The notes beneath the pieces were generated by a model, which was given only the letters and a program-made list of their open reading frames with translations, had not been told where the DNA came from and did no database searches. From positions 1 to 64,000 of the forward strand of contig JAZGGI010000003.1 in the NCBI GenBank assembly GCA_036480375.1: DNA of 64,000 nt. The letters are read 5' to 3'. A program made the translations under genes and the position numbers. This document shows, piece after piece, positions 47,870 to 56,708 of this stretch. Source of the stretch: Candidatus Zixiibacteriota bacterium. GTDB lineage: Bacteria > Zixibacteria > MSB-5A5 > GN15 > JAAZOE01. The first letter of the stretch is position 1. Each line of letters begins with the position of its first letter.

Positions 47870-50431
47870 ATGCGACAGCGAAACTTTCTTGCGGTATTGG
47901 GAATAATACTTTTTATTTCCCTTGGTTTAATAAGCGTCGGTAATTCCAGAGCGCTTTATGATTTGAATGAAAATCCCGGAATCATGTCACCCAGACCAAA
48001 TGTCGATTTGCCGAATAAGCAATTCGTGGTGCATAATATTGGCAAATTGGCCATGACGATAACTAACTTTGGGACTTTTGGTACCGGTTATGTAAGCGGT
48101 ACTTGCGATGGAGAAATATGCCCTTCCGCGGAATATCCTATCAACTCGGATATTGAGTATTTATTTACGGCCTCTTTTTGGATTGGAGCGGTTGTCGGAC
48201 GAGACACTTTGGTTTCTATTGGGGCTGATGGCTGGGCTCAACAAGTTACGGAATTATTGCCTGATCCCGGTGATGCCGGTGCTATCCAATTTCGATCGAA
48301 TATTCCGTCGCGCTCCGACTATAGCCCTGACGCGGTTTCGGAACAGGATTATATTTGTGTTTTCACAGATACTAATGTTGATCAAGCCGGAGTAGATGGA
48401 AATGATAATAGGCCGCATATTCCATTGAATGTGTCGATTACGCAATCAACGTACGCCTGGAGTTATGATTATGCCGAAGATTTCGTTCTTTTCGACTATA
48501 AAATAGCCAATATGGGAATATTCCCGATTTCTGACCTTTATATAGCTGTTTATGTTGATGCTGACGTTTGGCATGCTGCAAACCAACAAAACGGCCACAC
48601 TGATGACATTTGCGGATTTCGTCGGACAGTTGATATGGCGCCAGGATTTGGATTTGATCTGGATACGGTCAATATTGCCTATATCGCCGATAACGATGGT
48701 GACCCGGTTCGATCAGGCGGACAGTTGGTGTGGGATTTCAGATCTCCGGTCGCGGCAACGGGAACAAGAGTTATCCGAACTCCTAATGAAGATTTAAAAT
48801 ACGGTTTTAACTGGTGGGTTTCAAATGGGGATCCGGCGCTTGATTTTGGTCCTCGTATGGCTGGGACTGACGATGATCCATTTTATATATTTGGACCGCA
48901 TCTCGGCACCCCTAATGGCGACCGGGTAAAATATCATGTTATGAGCCATGAGGAATTTGATTACGATCAATTGTATAGCGCTGTGAGCAAACCTGACGAG
49001 GGATTTTTGCCTCCGCCACAGCCCAGTCTGGCGATTAATATCGCAGATGGATTTGATACTCGTTATCTGCTTTCGTTTGGACCTTTTGATGTCGCATCTG
49101 GAGATACTTTACCGGTAACGCTGGCATATTTGGCGGGCGATAGTCTTCATTCGGAGCCCGCGGATTTTGGACTGCATTTCGACGCATATAATCCCGAGGT
49201 TTTTTCTAATACGTTGGATTTTAGCGATTTTGGGAAAAACGCCCGCTGGGCCGACTGGGTCTTTGATAATCCCGGTTATGATACCGATGGCGATTTGGAT
49301 TCAGGAAGATATAATTGGTCGTGCCAGGGTACTGATTCAACATTATATTTTCCCGAAGATGAAACTCCTGATGACTCTCTCTTGCCCAGGTGTACAAAAA
49401 TATATTATAAAGGAGATGGCGTTCCTGACTTCAGAGGCGCCGCTCCGCCGCCGCCCCCTGTGATTACAGCTATTCCTGAACACGGAAAGATTACATTGCG
49501 CTGGAACGGAGAAATGTCTCAGAACTCTATCGATGTATTTTCCGGGAAAAAGGACTTCGAGGGATTTAGAGTATATTATTCACTTTCTGACCGCGTGTCT
49601 GATTTCGTCCTGTTAACTTCATTTGATGTTGATGACTACAAACGATTTGAATATAACGAAATTCTTCAGGTCTGGGAGCAAACGAGTGTTCCTTTTACTC
49701 GCGATAGCTTGGAAACGCTCTATGGGCGGGGATTTGAGCCTTTAGATTACTTTGACGAATCCAACCGCTTTGAAGATCCGACCACTAATCAATTTATGTA
49801 TTTCGCCCCTCAGGACTGGAATCAATCGGATTTATCCAATCCTGACTTGATACATCGAATATATCCCAACTCTTCCAGGGATGATCAGTCGGATACTACA
49901 GATGAGGGATGGCTTAGATATTATGAATACGAATATGTAATTGACAATCTTCAGCCATCAGTACCTTACTATTTCTCGGTTACAGCGTTTGATTATGGTT
50001 CTTTGAAGGTTGATTTGGGAGCTCTGGAATCATCTCCGCTGGTTAATGCCGTTCAGGATTTCGCGTTAACATCCGCAGAGGAAGTTGAGAAGGAAGGCAT
50101 GGATGTAATTGTTTATCCCAATCCTTACCGGATCGATGGAGGATATGCCGCATCCGGATATGAAAACCGTGACCGAACCAAATCTGCCGAGCGCACTCGC
50201 GTCATTAACTTTGCAAACCTGCCAAAATTGTGTAAAATCAGGATTTATTCCATTGATGGTGATTTAATTAAGCAATTTGATCACTACTATCCTGATGGAG
50301 GTCCCGGCTCACAGCATGAAACCTGGGATGTTATCAGCAGAAATACACAAGCGGTTGTCACCGGCATTTACTTGTGGCATGTGGAATCGGATATGGGGGA
50401 TCAGATCGGAAAACTGGTCATCATGAAATAA
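47870..50431 (+). CDS. Large secreted protein with sorting domain, paralogue 2
   Basis: 853 residues. Signal peptide MRQRNFLAVLGIILFISLGLISVGNSRA, then VVHNIGKLAMTITNFGTFGTGYV, SFWIGAVVGRDTLVSIGADG, YAWSYDYAEDFVLFDYKI, a DNPGYDTDGDLDSG calcium-type loop, DFRGAAPPPPP, a fibronectin III-like segment (GKITLRWNG...) and the sorting domain VIVYPNPYRIDGGYAASGYENRDRTKSAERTR...GDQIGKLVIMK. Nearly collinear with the gene at 50655, with long stretches of identical protein and DNA, so the two are a recent tandem duplication. Function unknown. Confidence 0.88.
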   Translation: MRQRNFLAVLGIILFISLGLISVGNSRALYDLNENPGIMSPRPNVDLPNKQFVVHNIGKLAMTITNFGTFGTGYVSGTCDGEICPSAEYPINSDIEYLFTASFWIGAVVGRDTLVSIGADGWAQQVTELLPDPGDAGAIQFRSNIPSRSDYSPDAVSEQDYICVFTDTNVDQAGVDGNDNRPHIPLNVSITQSTYAWSYDYAEDFVLFDYKIANMGIFPISDLYIAVYVDADVWHAANQQNGHTDDICGFRRTVDMAPGFGFDLDTVNIAYIADNDGDPVRSGGQLVWDFRSPVAATGTRVIRTPNEDLKYGFNWWVSNGDPALDFGPRMAGTDDDPFYIFGPHLGTPNGDRVKYHVMSHEEFDYDQLYSAVSKPDEGFLPPPQPSLAINIADGFDTRYLLSFGPFDVASGDTLPVTLAYLAGDSLHSEPADFGLHFDAYNPEVFSNTLDFSDFGKNARWADWVFDNPGYDTDGDLDSGRYNWSCQGTDSTLYFPEDETPDDSLLPRCTKIYYKGDGVPDFRGAAPPPPPVITAIPEHGKITLRWNGEMSQNSIDVFSGKKDFEGFRVYYSLSDRVSDFVLLTSFDVDDYKRFEYNEILQVWEQTSVPFTRDSLETLYGRGFEPLDYFDESNRFEDPTTNQFMYFAPQDWNQSDLSNPDLIHRIYPNSSRDDQSDTTDEGWLRYYEYEYVIDNLQPSVPYYFSVTAFDYGSLKVDLGALESSPLVNAVQDFALTSAEEVEKEGMDVIVYPNPYRIDGGYAASGYENRDRTKSAERTRVINFANLPKLCKIRIYSIDGDLIKQFDHYYPDGGPGSQHETWDVISRNTQAVVTGIYLWHVESDMGDQIGKLVIMK

Positions 50432-50454
50432 ATAATAAGGCATAACTAATTAGT

Positions 50455-50484
50455 AAAACCAGCCCTGCGGGGTTGGTTTTTTTT
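50455..50484 (+). terminator. Rho-independent terminator after paralogue 2
   Basis: AAAACCAGCCC, a short loop, GGGGTTGG and eight T, 24 bp past the stop codon. It separates paralogues 2 and 3, which therefore have their own promoters. Confidence 0.85.
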
Positions 50485-50654
50485 ATTTAGGTCATTTTAA
50501 CGATCCATCCTTAATATCGTATTCGAGTTAAAGTGCGCGAAATGCGGTCAAAAACAGCTTGATTCGACAATAATCAAGTATTAGATTGTTGATGCGCAAT
50601 AAATGAGCTTTAGGCTAGCGCTCAATTTCTTATTATTGAAAAGGTGTGTGACAG

Positions 50655-53237
50655 ATGCTACAAAAAAATACTACTTCAAGTTTTCTTTTTGCTATCTTCC
50701 TCACAATTTATTCGACAAGTATGGTATTTGGCCGGGCAGAATTCGGTCCCCAGCCAGGATTTAATAGTAATCCTGCCTTAAGGCCAACCGTCGAAAATCC
50801 AAACACACAATACGCTTATCATAATATTGGCAAGCTTGGAATGACCATTACCAATTATGGGACTTTTGGAATTGGCGATGACGGTTTTTTATGCGACGGC
50901 GAGCCCTGCCCCAACGCAGAATTTCCAATTAATTCCGATCTTGAGTATCTCTACGCCGGAGCTCTTTGGATTGGAGCCATTGTTGGCCGTGATACGTTGG
51001 TTTCAACCGGTTCCGACGGCTGGGTACGAGGTATGCGCGAATTACTCCCCGATCCGGGACCTTCCGGAGCAATTATCGCGCGATCAAATCTTTCCTCCAG
51101 AAATGAATATCATATTGACGCTGTTTCCGAGCAGGATTTTATTTGTACTTTTACCGATACAAATATTCGCCTGCCGGGCGCGGATCCTTATGAAAACCGA
51201 CCGCATGTTCCGTTAAATATTGCTGTCAAGCAAAGCAGTTATGCCTGGAGTTATGATTACGCTGAGGATTTCATTCTATTTGATTATCAGATTACCAATA
51301 TCGGTATTTTTCCCATTCGGGAAATGTATATCGCTGTTTATATTGATGCCGATGTTATCCATCTTTCCGAACAGGCCGGACACATCGACGATATTTGCGG
51401 TTTTCGTGATACGGTTGCCATGCCACCGGGATTTGGATTTGATCTGGATACGGTCAACATAGCCTGGATCGCGGATAATGACGGCAATCCGATCAGGTCG
51501 GGCGGTAACTTGGTTTGGGATTTCAGGTCACTAATCGCCGCTACCGGAACAAGAGTGGTTCGTTCGCCCAATATTGATCTAAACTATAGCTTTAACTGGT
51601 GGATTTCGAATGGGGTTGCGACGCTTGATTTTGGGCCGCGTATGGCCGGAACTGACGACAATCCATTCAGAGATTTTGGAGGCGGCGGTCACGTGGGTAC
51701 GCCGACTGGAGATAAAAACAAATATTATGTGATGTCACAACCTGAATTTGACTATGATCAACTATTTTCTGCCGTAAATCACAGCGGAGAAGGATATCTT
51801 CCTCCTCCGCGACCCGGTCAGGCTATTGATTTTGCGGACGGTTTTGACACGCGATATCTGCTATCATTTGGGCCTTTCGACATCAATCCGGGTGACACAT
51901 TACCGGTGACTCTCGCTTATCTTGCGGGTGATGAGGTTCATCAATCGCCTGATAATTTCGCGGAATATTTTGACGCCTATAATCCGGATGCCTTCTATAA
52001 TACACTCAGTTTTGATGACTTCGGGAAAAATGCCCGGTGGGCGGCGTGGGTATTTGACAATCCCGGATACGATACCGATGGAGACCTGGATTCGGGCCGT
52101 TATAACTGGTCATGCGCGGGAACCGATTCGATCATTTATTTTACCGAAGATGAGATGCCTCCTGATAGCATGCTGCCCGACTGCCGGAAGGTGTATTATG
52201 CAGGAGACGGGGTTCCCGATTTTCGCGGAGCGGCACCGCCGCCCCCTCCGGAGATTAAAGTCATAGCGGGCAAGGGAGAAGTTACTATTCGATGGAATGG
52301 ACAGCGCAGCGAAAATTCGATTGATGTTTTTTCGGGCAAAAAGGATTTTGAGGGATATCGCGTTTATTATTCTCTTACTGACCAGGAATCCGATTTTGTA
52401 TTATTGACTTCTTTTGATGTGGATGACTATAAGAAATTTATATATAGCGAACTTCGTCAGAGCTGGGAGCGATCGGAGGAGGAGGAGGATCCTCCTGTCT
52501 TCACTCGCGATTATCTGGAAAAGCTATATGGCCAGGGCTTTGAACCTTTGGATTACTATGACGAGTCCAAATACTTTGTCGATCCGACCAGAAATCAATT
52601 TATGTATTTTGTCCCCCAGGACTGGAATCAATCGGATTTGTCCAATCCCAATCTTATTCACCGGGTTTACCCCAATGCATCGAAAAGCGATCCGACTGAC
52701 ACTACCGATGAAGGCGGGATGAGATATTATGAATATGAGTATGTGATTAGGAATTTACAGCCTTCCATCCCTTATCATTTTTCTGTCACCGCTTTTGATT
52801 ATGGTTCTTTGAGTTTTGATCTGGGAGCCCTGGAATCATCGCCGCTGGTAAACGCCGTCGAGGATTTCCCGCTTCCCTCCAGCGAAGAAGTTGAGGAAAA
52901 CTCGCTGAATGTTTCGGTCTATCCAAATCCGTATCGTATTGACGGTGGTTACGCCGCCGCCGGTTATGAAAATCGTGACAGGACCAAATCCGCCGAAAGG
53001 ACAAGGGTAATTAATTTTTCTAATTTACCAAAAATCTGTACGATTCGGATATATTCAATAGATGGTGATCTGATTAAGGAAATAGAGCATTATCACCCCG
53101 AAGGCGGTCCGGGAACTCAGCATGAAGTATGGGATGTCATCAGCCGCAATACGCAAACGGTTGTCACCGGCATTTACTTTTGGCATGTGGAATCGGATAT
53201 GGGAGATCAGATTGGAAAACTGGTTATTATGAAATAG
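50655..53237 (+). CDS. Large secreted protein with sorting domain, paralogue 3
   Basis: 860 residues. Signal peptide MLQKNTTSSFLFAIFLTIYSTSMVFG; the rest follows paralogue 2 segment by segment (HNIGKLGMTITNYGTFG, LWIGAIVGRDTLVSTGSDG, YAWSYDYAEDFILFDYQI, DFRGAAPPPPP, VYPNPYRIDGGYAAAGYENRDRTKSAER...GDQIGKLVIMK). A short acidic insertion (EEEEDPPV) near residue 613 distinguishes it. The C-terminal 100 residues are almost identical to paralogue 2, including silent DNA positions, suggesting recent duplication or gene conversion. Function unknown. Confidence 0.88.
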   Translation: MLQKNTTSSFLFAIFLTIYSTSMVFGRAEFGPQPGFNSNPALRPTVENPNTQYAYHNIGKLGMTITNYGTFGIGDDGFLCDGEPCPNAEFPINSDLEYLYAGALWIGAIVGRDTLVSTGSDGWVRGMRELLPDPGPSGAIIARSNLSSRNEYHIDAVSEQDFICTFTDTNIRLPGADPYENRPHVPLNIAVKQSSYAWSYDYAEDFILFDYQITNIGIFPIREMYIAVYIDADVIHLSEQAGHIDDICGFRDTVAMPPGFGFDLDTVNIAWIADNDGNPIRSGGNLVWDFRSLIAATGTRVVRSPNIDLNYSFNWWISNGVATLDFGPRMAGTDDNPFRDFGGGGHVGTPTGDKNKYYVMSQPEFDYDQLFSAVNHSGEGYLPPPRPGQAIDFADGFDTRYLLSFGPFDINPGDTLPVTLAYLAGDEVHQSPDNFAEYFDAYNPDAFYNTLSFDDFGKNARWAAWVFDNPGYDTDGDLDSGRYNWSCAGTDSIIYFTEDEMPPDSMLPDCRKVYYAGDGVPDFRGAAPPPPPEIKVIAGKGEVTIRWNGQRSENSIDVFSGKKDFEGYRVYYSLTDQESDFVLLTSFDVDDYKKFIYSELRQSWERSEEEEDPPVFTRDYLEKLYGQGFEPLDYYDESKYFVDPTRNQFMYFVPQDWNQSDLSNPNLIHRVYPNASKSDPTDTTDEGGMRYYEYEYVIRNLQPSIPYHFSVTAFDYGSLSFDLGALESSPLVNAVEDFPLPSSEEVEENSLNVSVYPNPYRIDGGYAAAGYENRDRTKSAERTRVINFSNLPKICTIRIYSIDGDLIKEIEHYHPEGGPGTQHEVWDVISRNTQTVVTGIYFWHVESDMGDQIGKLVIMK

Positions 53238-53253
53238 CTATTTGAGAATAATT

Positions 53254-53284
53254 AAAAAAAGCCGGTATTTTATCGGCTTTTTTT
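53254..53284 (+). terminator. Rho-independent terminator after paralogue 3
   Basis: AAAAAAAGCCG, nine-base loop, CGGCTTTTTTT, 17 bp past the stop codon. The A and T runs make it work in either direction. Confidence 0.85.
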
Positions 53285-53430
53285 ATGCCCAACCATACAA
53301 TTCCTGATAAGAATATGCATATTAACACCTTGAGGGCGAACAGTTTTTTATGGAATTTTCAAAACATAAATTAAAAACGCAACCTTAAGGCGGCAATTTG
53401 CGTCTAAGTAAATGAGAAGGGTTTGACAGA

Positions 53431-53468
53431 AAAAGGCCGCGGTTCGATTCGATTCGAACTGCGGCTTT
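53431..53468 (-). terminator. Rho-independent terminator after the DUF3179 gene
   Basis: On the minus strand: AAAGCCGCAGTTCGA, loop, TCGAACCGCGGCCTTT, with one G-U pair in the stem, 6 bp past the stop codon at 53474. An intact terminator argues that the gene ahead is a maintained unit. Confidence 0.8.
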
Positions 53469-53473
53469 TAATT

Positions 53474-54493
53474 TTATGGCGTATATACGTCAGTTGACGG
53501 GAAAAACGATTTCCAGGCAAACCAAAAAGCAGTAATAACCGGATGGCTATCCAGTTTTTTCCCGGATACTTGAATTATCCTATCAAATTTCAATTCACCA
53601 AAATTTTCATCGCCGGTTTGTAATATCGTTGTATTCCGATCCGGGAATGAAACGGCTAAATCCTTGAGATGATCCGGAATTTTGTATCCCGCGACGGTAT
53701 TATCTTCTCCCCCTATAAGCATAATCTTCTGATCTCCGAGAGTGGCAATAATAACGCGTTTTTCATTAAGATACTCGCTTTTGACGGCCAGTCTTGCGGT
53801 GCTTGATTGCAGGCCGTAAATAATATCTTTGGACGCGAAAGTTGAGTCATCAAAAGTATTGCCGAAAATTCCGATTTTATTATTATCCACGAAGTACTTT
53901 TCATAAACAGATTTGTCGCCGCCTCTTTCCGGCTTTTTCAAAAATTCAATTCCGGGTATTTCAAGCGCGGATTTGAAAATTGTCATACCGGAGGGAAAAA
54001 GGGTTAGCTTTTTACCTTGCATCTCCCCTTTAATGCATTCCCCGGTTATCTGCGACCAGAGCGAACCGGTTTGATCGTCTTCCATGACAAGAGCGTCTCG
54101 CCATAATCGTCCGGAGGCTTCAAACGTTAGAGTTTTCCCATCGATCTCTGCGGCATAAACTATGCCGGTGTAGCAGAGCGGTCACCAGGTAGCGGTGATT
54201 GCCTTTCCGGCGATGCGATCGTTGACGATTTCATGATGGTCAAGATGCCAAATGGAATAGGCATGAGTTTCATCTCCCGAACTGACTATCATAACAGGTT
54301 CGTTATCAAAATAAAACTCCTTTGCCTGCTCCTGAGATATGTATTCGGGATTATAAATGCCGGGGATCATGCCTTTTTCCAATACAATATACATGGTGTG
54401 TCCATTGACCATTTCCGTTTTCACGTCCCGTTGAGCCATGGATATACCTCCAAGAATAAACAAGCACAATAACAGAAGGTTGATGTACTTCAT
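53474..54493 (-). CDS. DUF3179 family secreted protein, probable selenoprotein (in-frame UGA at residue 104)
   Basis: Two open frames (54493-54182 and 53474-54085) lie in the same phase and join with no other stop if the UGA at 54184-54182 is read. The result is 339 residues: signal peptide MKYINLLLLCLFILGGISMAQ, then P-G-I-Y-N-P-E-Y-I-S, HEIVNDRIAGKAITATW-U-PLCYTGIVY, TFEASGRLWRDALVM, SLWSQITGECIKGEM and a C-terminal domain. DUF3179 proteins normally read (T/Y)-(Y/W)-C-P-L-C at this point, so the UGA replaces the first Cys of a CxxC. A hairpin that fits a bacterial SECIS starts three bases after the UGA. The ribosome binding site is GCGAGG, and a terminator follows the stop. The alternative is a point nonsense mutation. 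The family's biochemical role is unknown. Confidence 0.8.
54146..54184 (-). promoter_or_regulatory. Putative bacterial SECIS element (UGA plus hairpin)
   Basis: After the UGA (54184-54182) come CCG, stem CUCUGC (54178-54173), a six-base bulge UACACC, upper stem GGCAUA (54166-54161), loop GUU (54160-54158), UAUGCC and GCAGAG. Both stems are perfectly paired. The apical loop begins 22 nt past the UGA and its first base is G, as expected for SelB recognition. The same bases encode PLCYTGIVYAAE, so the structure must coexist with coding. Confidence 0.72.
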
Positions 54494-54620
54494 AACGCCT
54501 CGCTTTCTCTGAATTTATTACGTCGCATCCATAGATTCATTGAGATATTTGGGGATATAAGTTGCCTTCATCCCGATAATCTACTATTATTGAGCCTAAA
54601 ATCAACAACAGAGGTACATA

Positions 54621-55757
54621 ATGAAAGATAAACGCAATGAAATTCTCGCCAAAAGCCTAATCCATTATTCATGCAAGCTTAAAAAAGGCGAAAAGATAAT
54701 GATTGAAGTCAAGGGTAAGGAAACTCTTGAACTCGCAAAAGAATTGATTAAGGAAACGACTAAAATCGGCGCCATACCGTTTTGGTATTATAATGATGAA
54801 TCCCTCCAGAGAAACTGGATAATGGGCGCGTCCGAAAATCAATTTACAGCATTCGGAAAACTTCATCTTAAACTAATGAAGGAATTCGACGCCTATTTGG
54901 GCCTGCGCGGTTCGGACAATCCGTTTGATCTGGCTGACGTTCCGGGAAAACAAATGAACATGAATAAAATGCATTATTATAAGCCGGTGCATCTCGAGCA
55001 ACGGGTCAAAAGAACTCGTTGGTGCGTTCTGCGATATCCCAATAATGCCATGGCACAATTGGCCGAAACCAGTCAGGAGACTTTTGAAAAATTCTACTTT
55101 GATGTCTGTTGCCTGGATTACGCCAGGATGTCGAAAGCGATGACTCCCCTGGTGAATAAGCTTCGTAAAACGAATATGGTTCGCATTGTCGCACCCGGAA
55201 CCGATTTGAATTTTTCGATTAAAGGTATTGGGGTTGTTAAGTGCGATGGCGAGCGCAATATTCCGGACGGCGAGGTTTATACCGCTCCGGTCAAAGACAG
55301 CGTCAATGGTTATATTACCTATAACACACCGTCATTGACCGAGGGGATAACTTTTGAGAATATTAAATTTGAGTTCAGAAACGGAAAGATTGTCCATGCC
55401 GAATGCGACAATCATACCAAAAAGCTCAATGAGATTCTGGATACCGATAAAGGTGCTCGCTATATTGGTGAGTTTGCAATCGGCGTCAATCCGTTTATAC
55501 TGCATCCGATGAAAGACACCCTCTTCGACGAGAAAATTGCGGGTTCATTCCACTTCACTCCCGGACAATGTTACGATGAAGCTCCCAACGGCAACAAATC
55601 CGCCATTCATTGGGATTTAGTCCAGATTCACCGCAAGGAGTACGGCGGCGGAGAAATTTATCTTGACGGAAAGCTATTCCGCAAGAACGGGATATTTGTT
55701 GACAAAAAGCTCGAGAAATCATTTTCAGCTTCGGCACTCAGAAGCAAAGGTATTTAA
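54621..55757 (+). CDS. M29-type aminopeptidase
   Basis: 378 residues of the thermophilic aminopeptidase (M29, AmpS/AmpT) family. N-terminal Y-S-C-K-L-K-K-G-E-K-I-M-I-E-V, then the metal-site region: G-E-R-N-I-P-D-G-E-V-Y-T-A-P near residue 213 and G-E-F-A-I-G-V-N near residue 280 (Glu ligands), SFHFTPGQCYDE, and S-A-I-H-W-D-L-V near residue 330 (His and Asp). A dinuclear metal site and broad N-terminal exopeptidase activity are expected, in the cytoplasm. AGAGG lies seven bases before the ATG. Divergent from the DUF3179 gene across 127 bp. Confidence 0.88.
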   Translation: MKDKRNEILAKSLIHYSCKLKKGEKIMIEVKGKETLELAKELIKETTKIGAIPFWYYNDESLQRNWIMGASENQFTAFGKLHLKLMKEFDAYLGLRGSDNPFDLADVPGKQMNMNKMHYYKPVHLEQRVKRTRWCVLRYPNNAMAQLAETSQETFEKFYFDVCCLDYARMSKAMTPLVNKLRKTNMVRIVAPGTDLNFSIKGIGVVKCDGERNIPDGEVYTAPVKDSVNGYITYNTPSLTEGITFENIKFEFRNGKIVHAECDNHTKKLNEILDTDKGARYIGEFAIGVNPFILHPMKDTLFDEKIAGSFHFTPGQCYDEAPNGNKSAIHWDLVQIHRKEYGGGEIYLDGKLFRKNGIFVDKKLEKSFSASALRSKGI

Positions 55758-55767
55758 TAATTATGTA

Positions 55768-55805
55768 AAAATGAGCGGTTCGGATTCAATCCGGATCGCT
55801 CATTT
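55768..55805. terminator. Bidirectional terminator between convergent genes
   Basis: AAAATGAGCGGTTCGG, loop ATTCAAT, CCGGATCGCTCATTT: a long near-perfect stem between the aminopeptidase and EamA stop codons, overlapping the last codons of the EamA gene. A and T tracts on both sides let it serve both strands. Confidence 0.8.
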
Positions 55806-56708
55806 GACTAATTGCGTAACTGTCACACCTGCGATAATTATCATACCACCGAGAATAAATAATCCGCTGATTGATTCTCCCAGAATATAATAACCCAATA
55901 TCGCGGCGATTATCGGTTGAATATTGACGAGAACAGCCGCCCGGCTGGCCTCCATGTACTTTAAAAACCAGTACCAGATACTATAACCGATTACCGAAGT
56001 CATAATTGAAATGTACAACAGTCCCCACCAACCGTAAGCGTCGATGTTTGATAGATCGGCTGTGACAGCACGCCAGATTCCGATCGGGAAATAGATAATT
56101 GCTCCGGCTCCGATCGAATAAGCGGTAATTCGAAAGGCTCCGTATTTTTGGACCAATGGTTTTCCATAGACGGTATAATATCCCCATGCGACCACGGCGA
56201 TTAATATGATGATATTGCCAAGGAGTATATTATCGCTGAAATCAATAATATCTTCTCCAAAGATTAACGCCGCGCCGGCGACAGTTAGCAAAATACCCAG
56301 TCCTTTTTTGAGCGACCATTTTTCACCCAGATGCCGCATGGCCATCAAATAGACGAAGACCGGAGTCGTCGCGAATAGAATACCGCCGTGGGCCGCGGTT
56401 GTGAATTTTTGCCCAACAAGATACAAAGTTTGATTGAGCATGATTATTACCAGGCCGAGGATGATAATTTTTTTCTTATCGGCAGAAGTTATAGGAATGG
56501 ATTTCCCGTTTTTACTTATACGAATCGCGATTGAACACAATATCGTAGCCGAAATACAATAGCGGAAAAAAGCCACCGCCAGCGGATCGGTTTGAAGTAA
56601 AACATATCGGGCGGCAATGAAAGTACCACCCATAATAGTCTGGTGCACCAGCGCTATTGCCAGAAGCAGCGATAGCGACGGACTGCCGAAAGATCTCGAT
56701 ATATTCAG
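55800..56708 (-). CDS. EamA/DMT superfamily transporter
   Basis: 10-helix drug/metabolite transporter with two EamA repeats (first: ALVHQTIMGGTFIAARYVLLQTDPLAVAFFRY; second: WGYYTVYGKPLVQKYGAFRITAYS). The first canonical start, a GTG at 56648, would cut off half of helix 1. The open frame continues upstream through LSLLLAIALV, which completes that helix, but has no ATG, GTG or TTG before it enters the SDR gene. A CTG at 56708, overlapping the SDR stop (cTGA) and preceded by AGGG, is the best candidate start, giving 302 residues. This is an inference. The substrate is unknown. Confidence 0.75.
   Translation of the reverse strand: MNISRSFGSPSLSLLLAIALVHQTIMGGTFIAARYVLLQTDPLAVAFFRYCISATILCSIAIRISKNGKSIPITSADKKKIIILGLVIIMLNQTLYLVGQKFTTAAHGGILFATTPVFVYLMAMRHLGEKWSLKKGLGILLTVAGAALIFGEDIIDFSDNILLGNIIILIAVVAWGYYTVYGKPLVQKYGAFRITAYSIGAGAIIYFPIGIWRAVTADLSNIDAYGWWGLLYISIMTSVIGYSIWYWFLKYMEASRAAVLVNIQPIIAAILGYYILGESISGLFILGGMIIIAGVTVTQLVK

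Noticed and set aside
53474-54085. Reading 53474-54085 and 54182-54493 as two separate genes or a plain pseudogene
   Set aside because: The frames are in phase, only one UGA interrupts them, the family match is continuous, and the UGA sits at a conserved Cys with a SECIS-like hairpin. A nonsense mutation remains possible but explains less.
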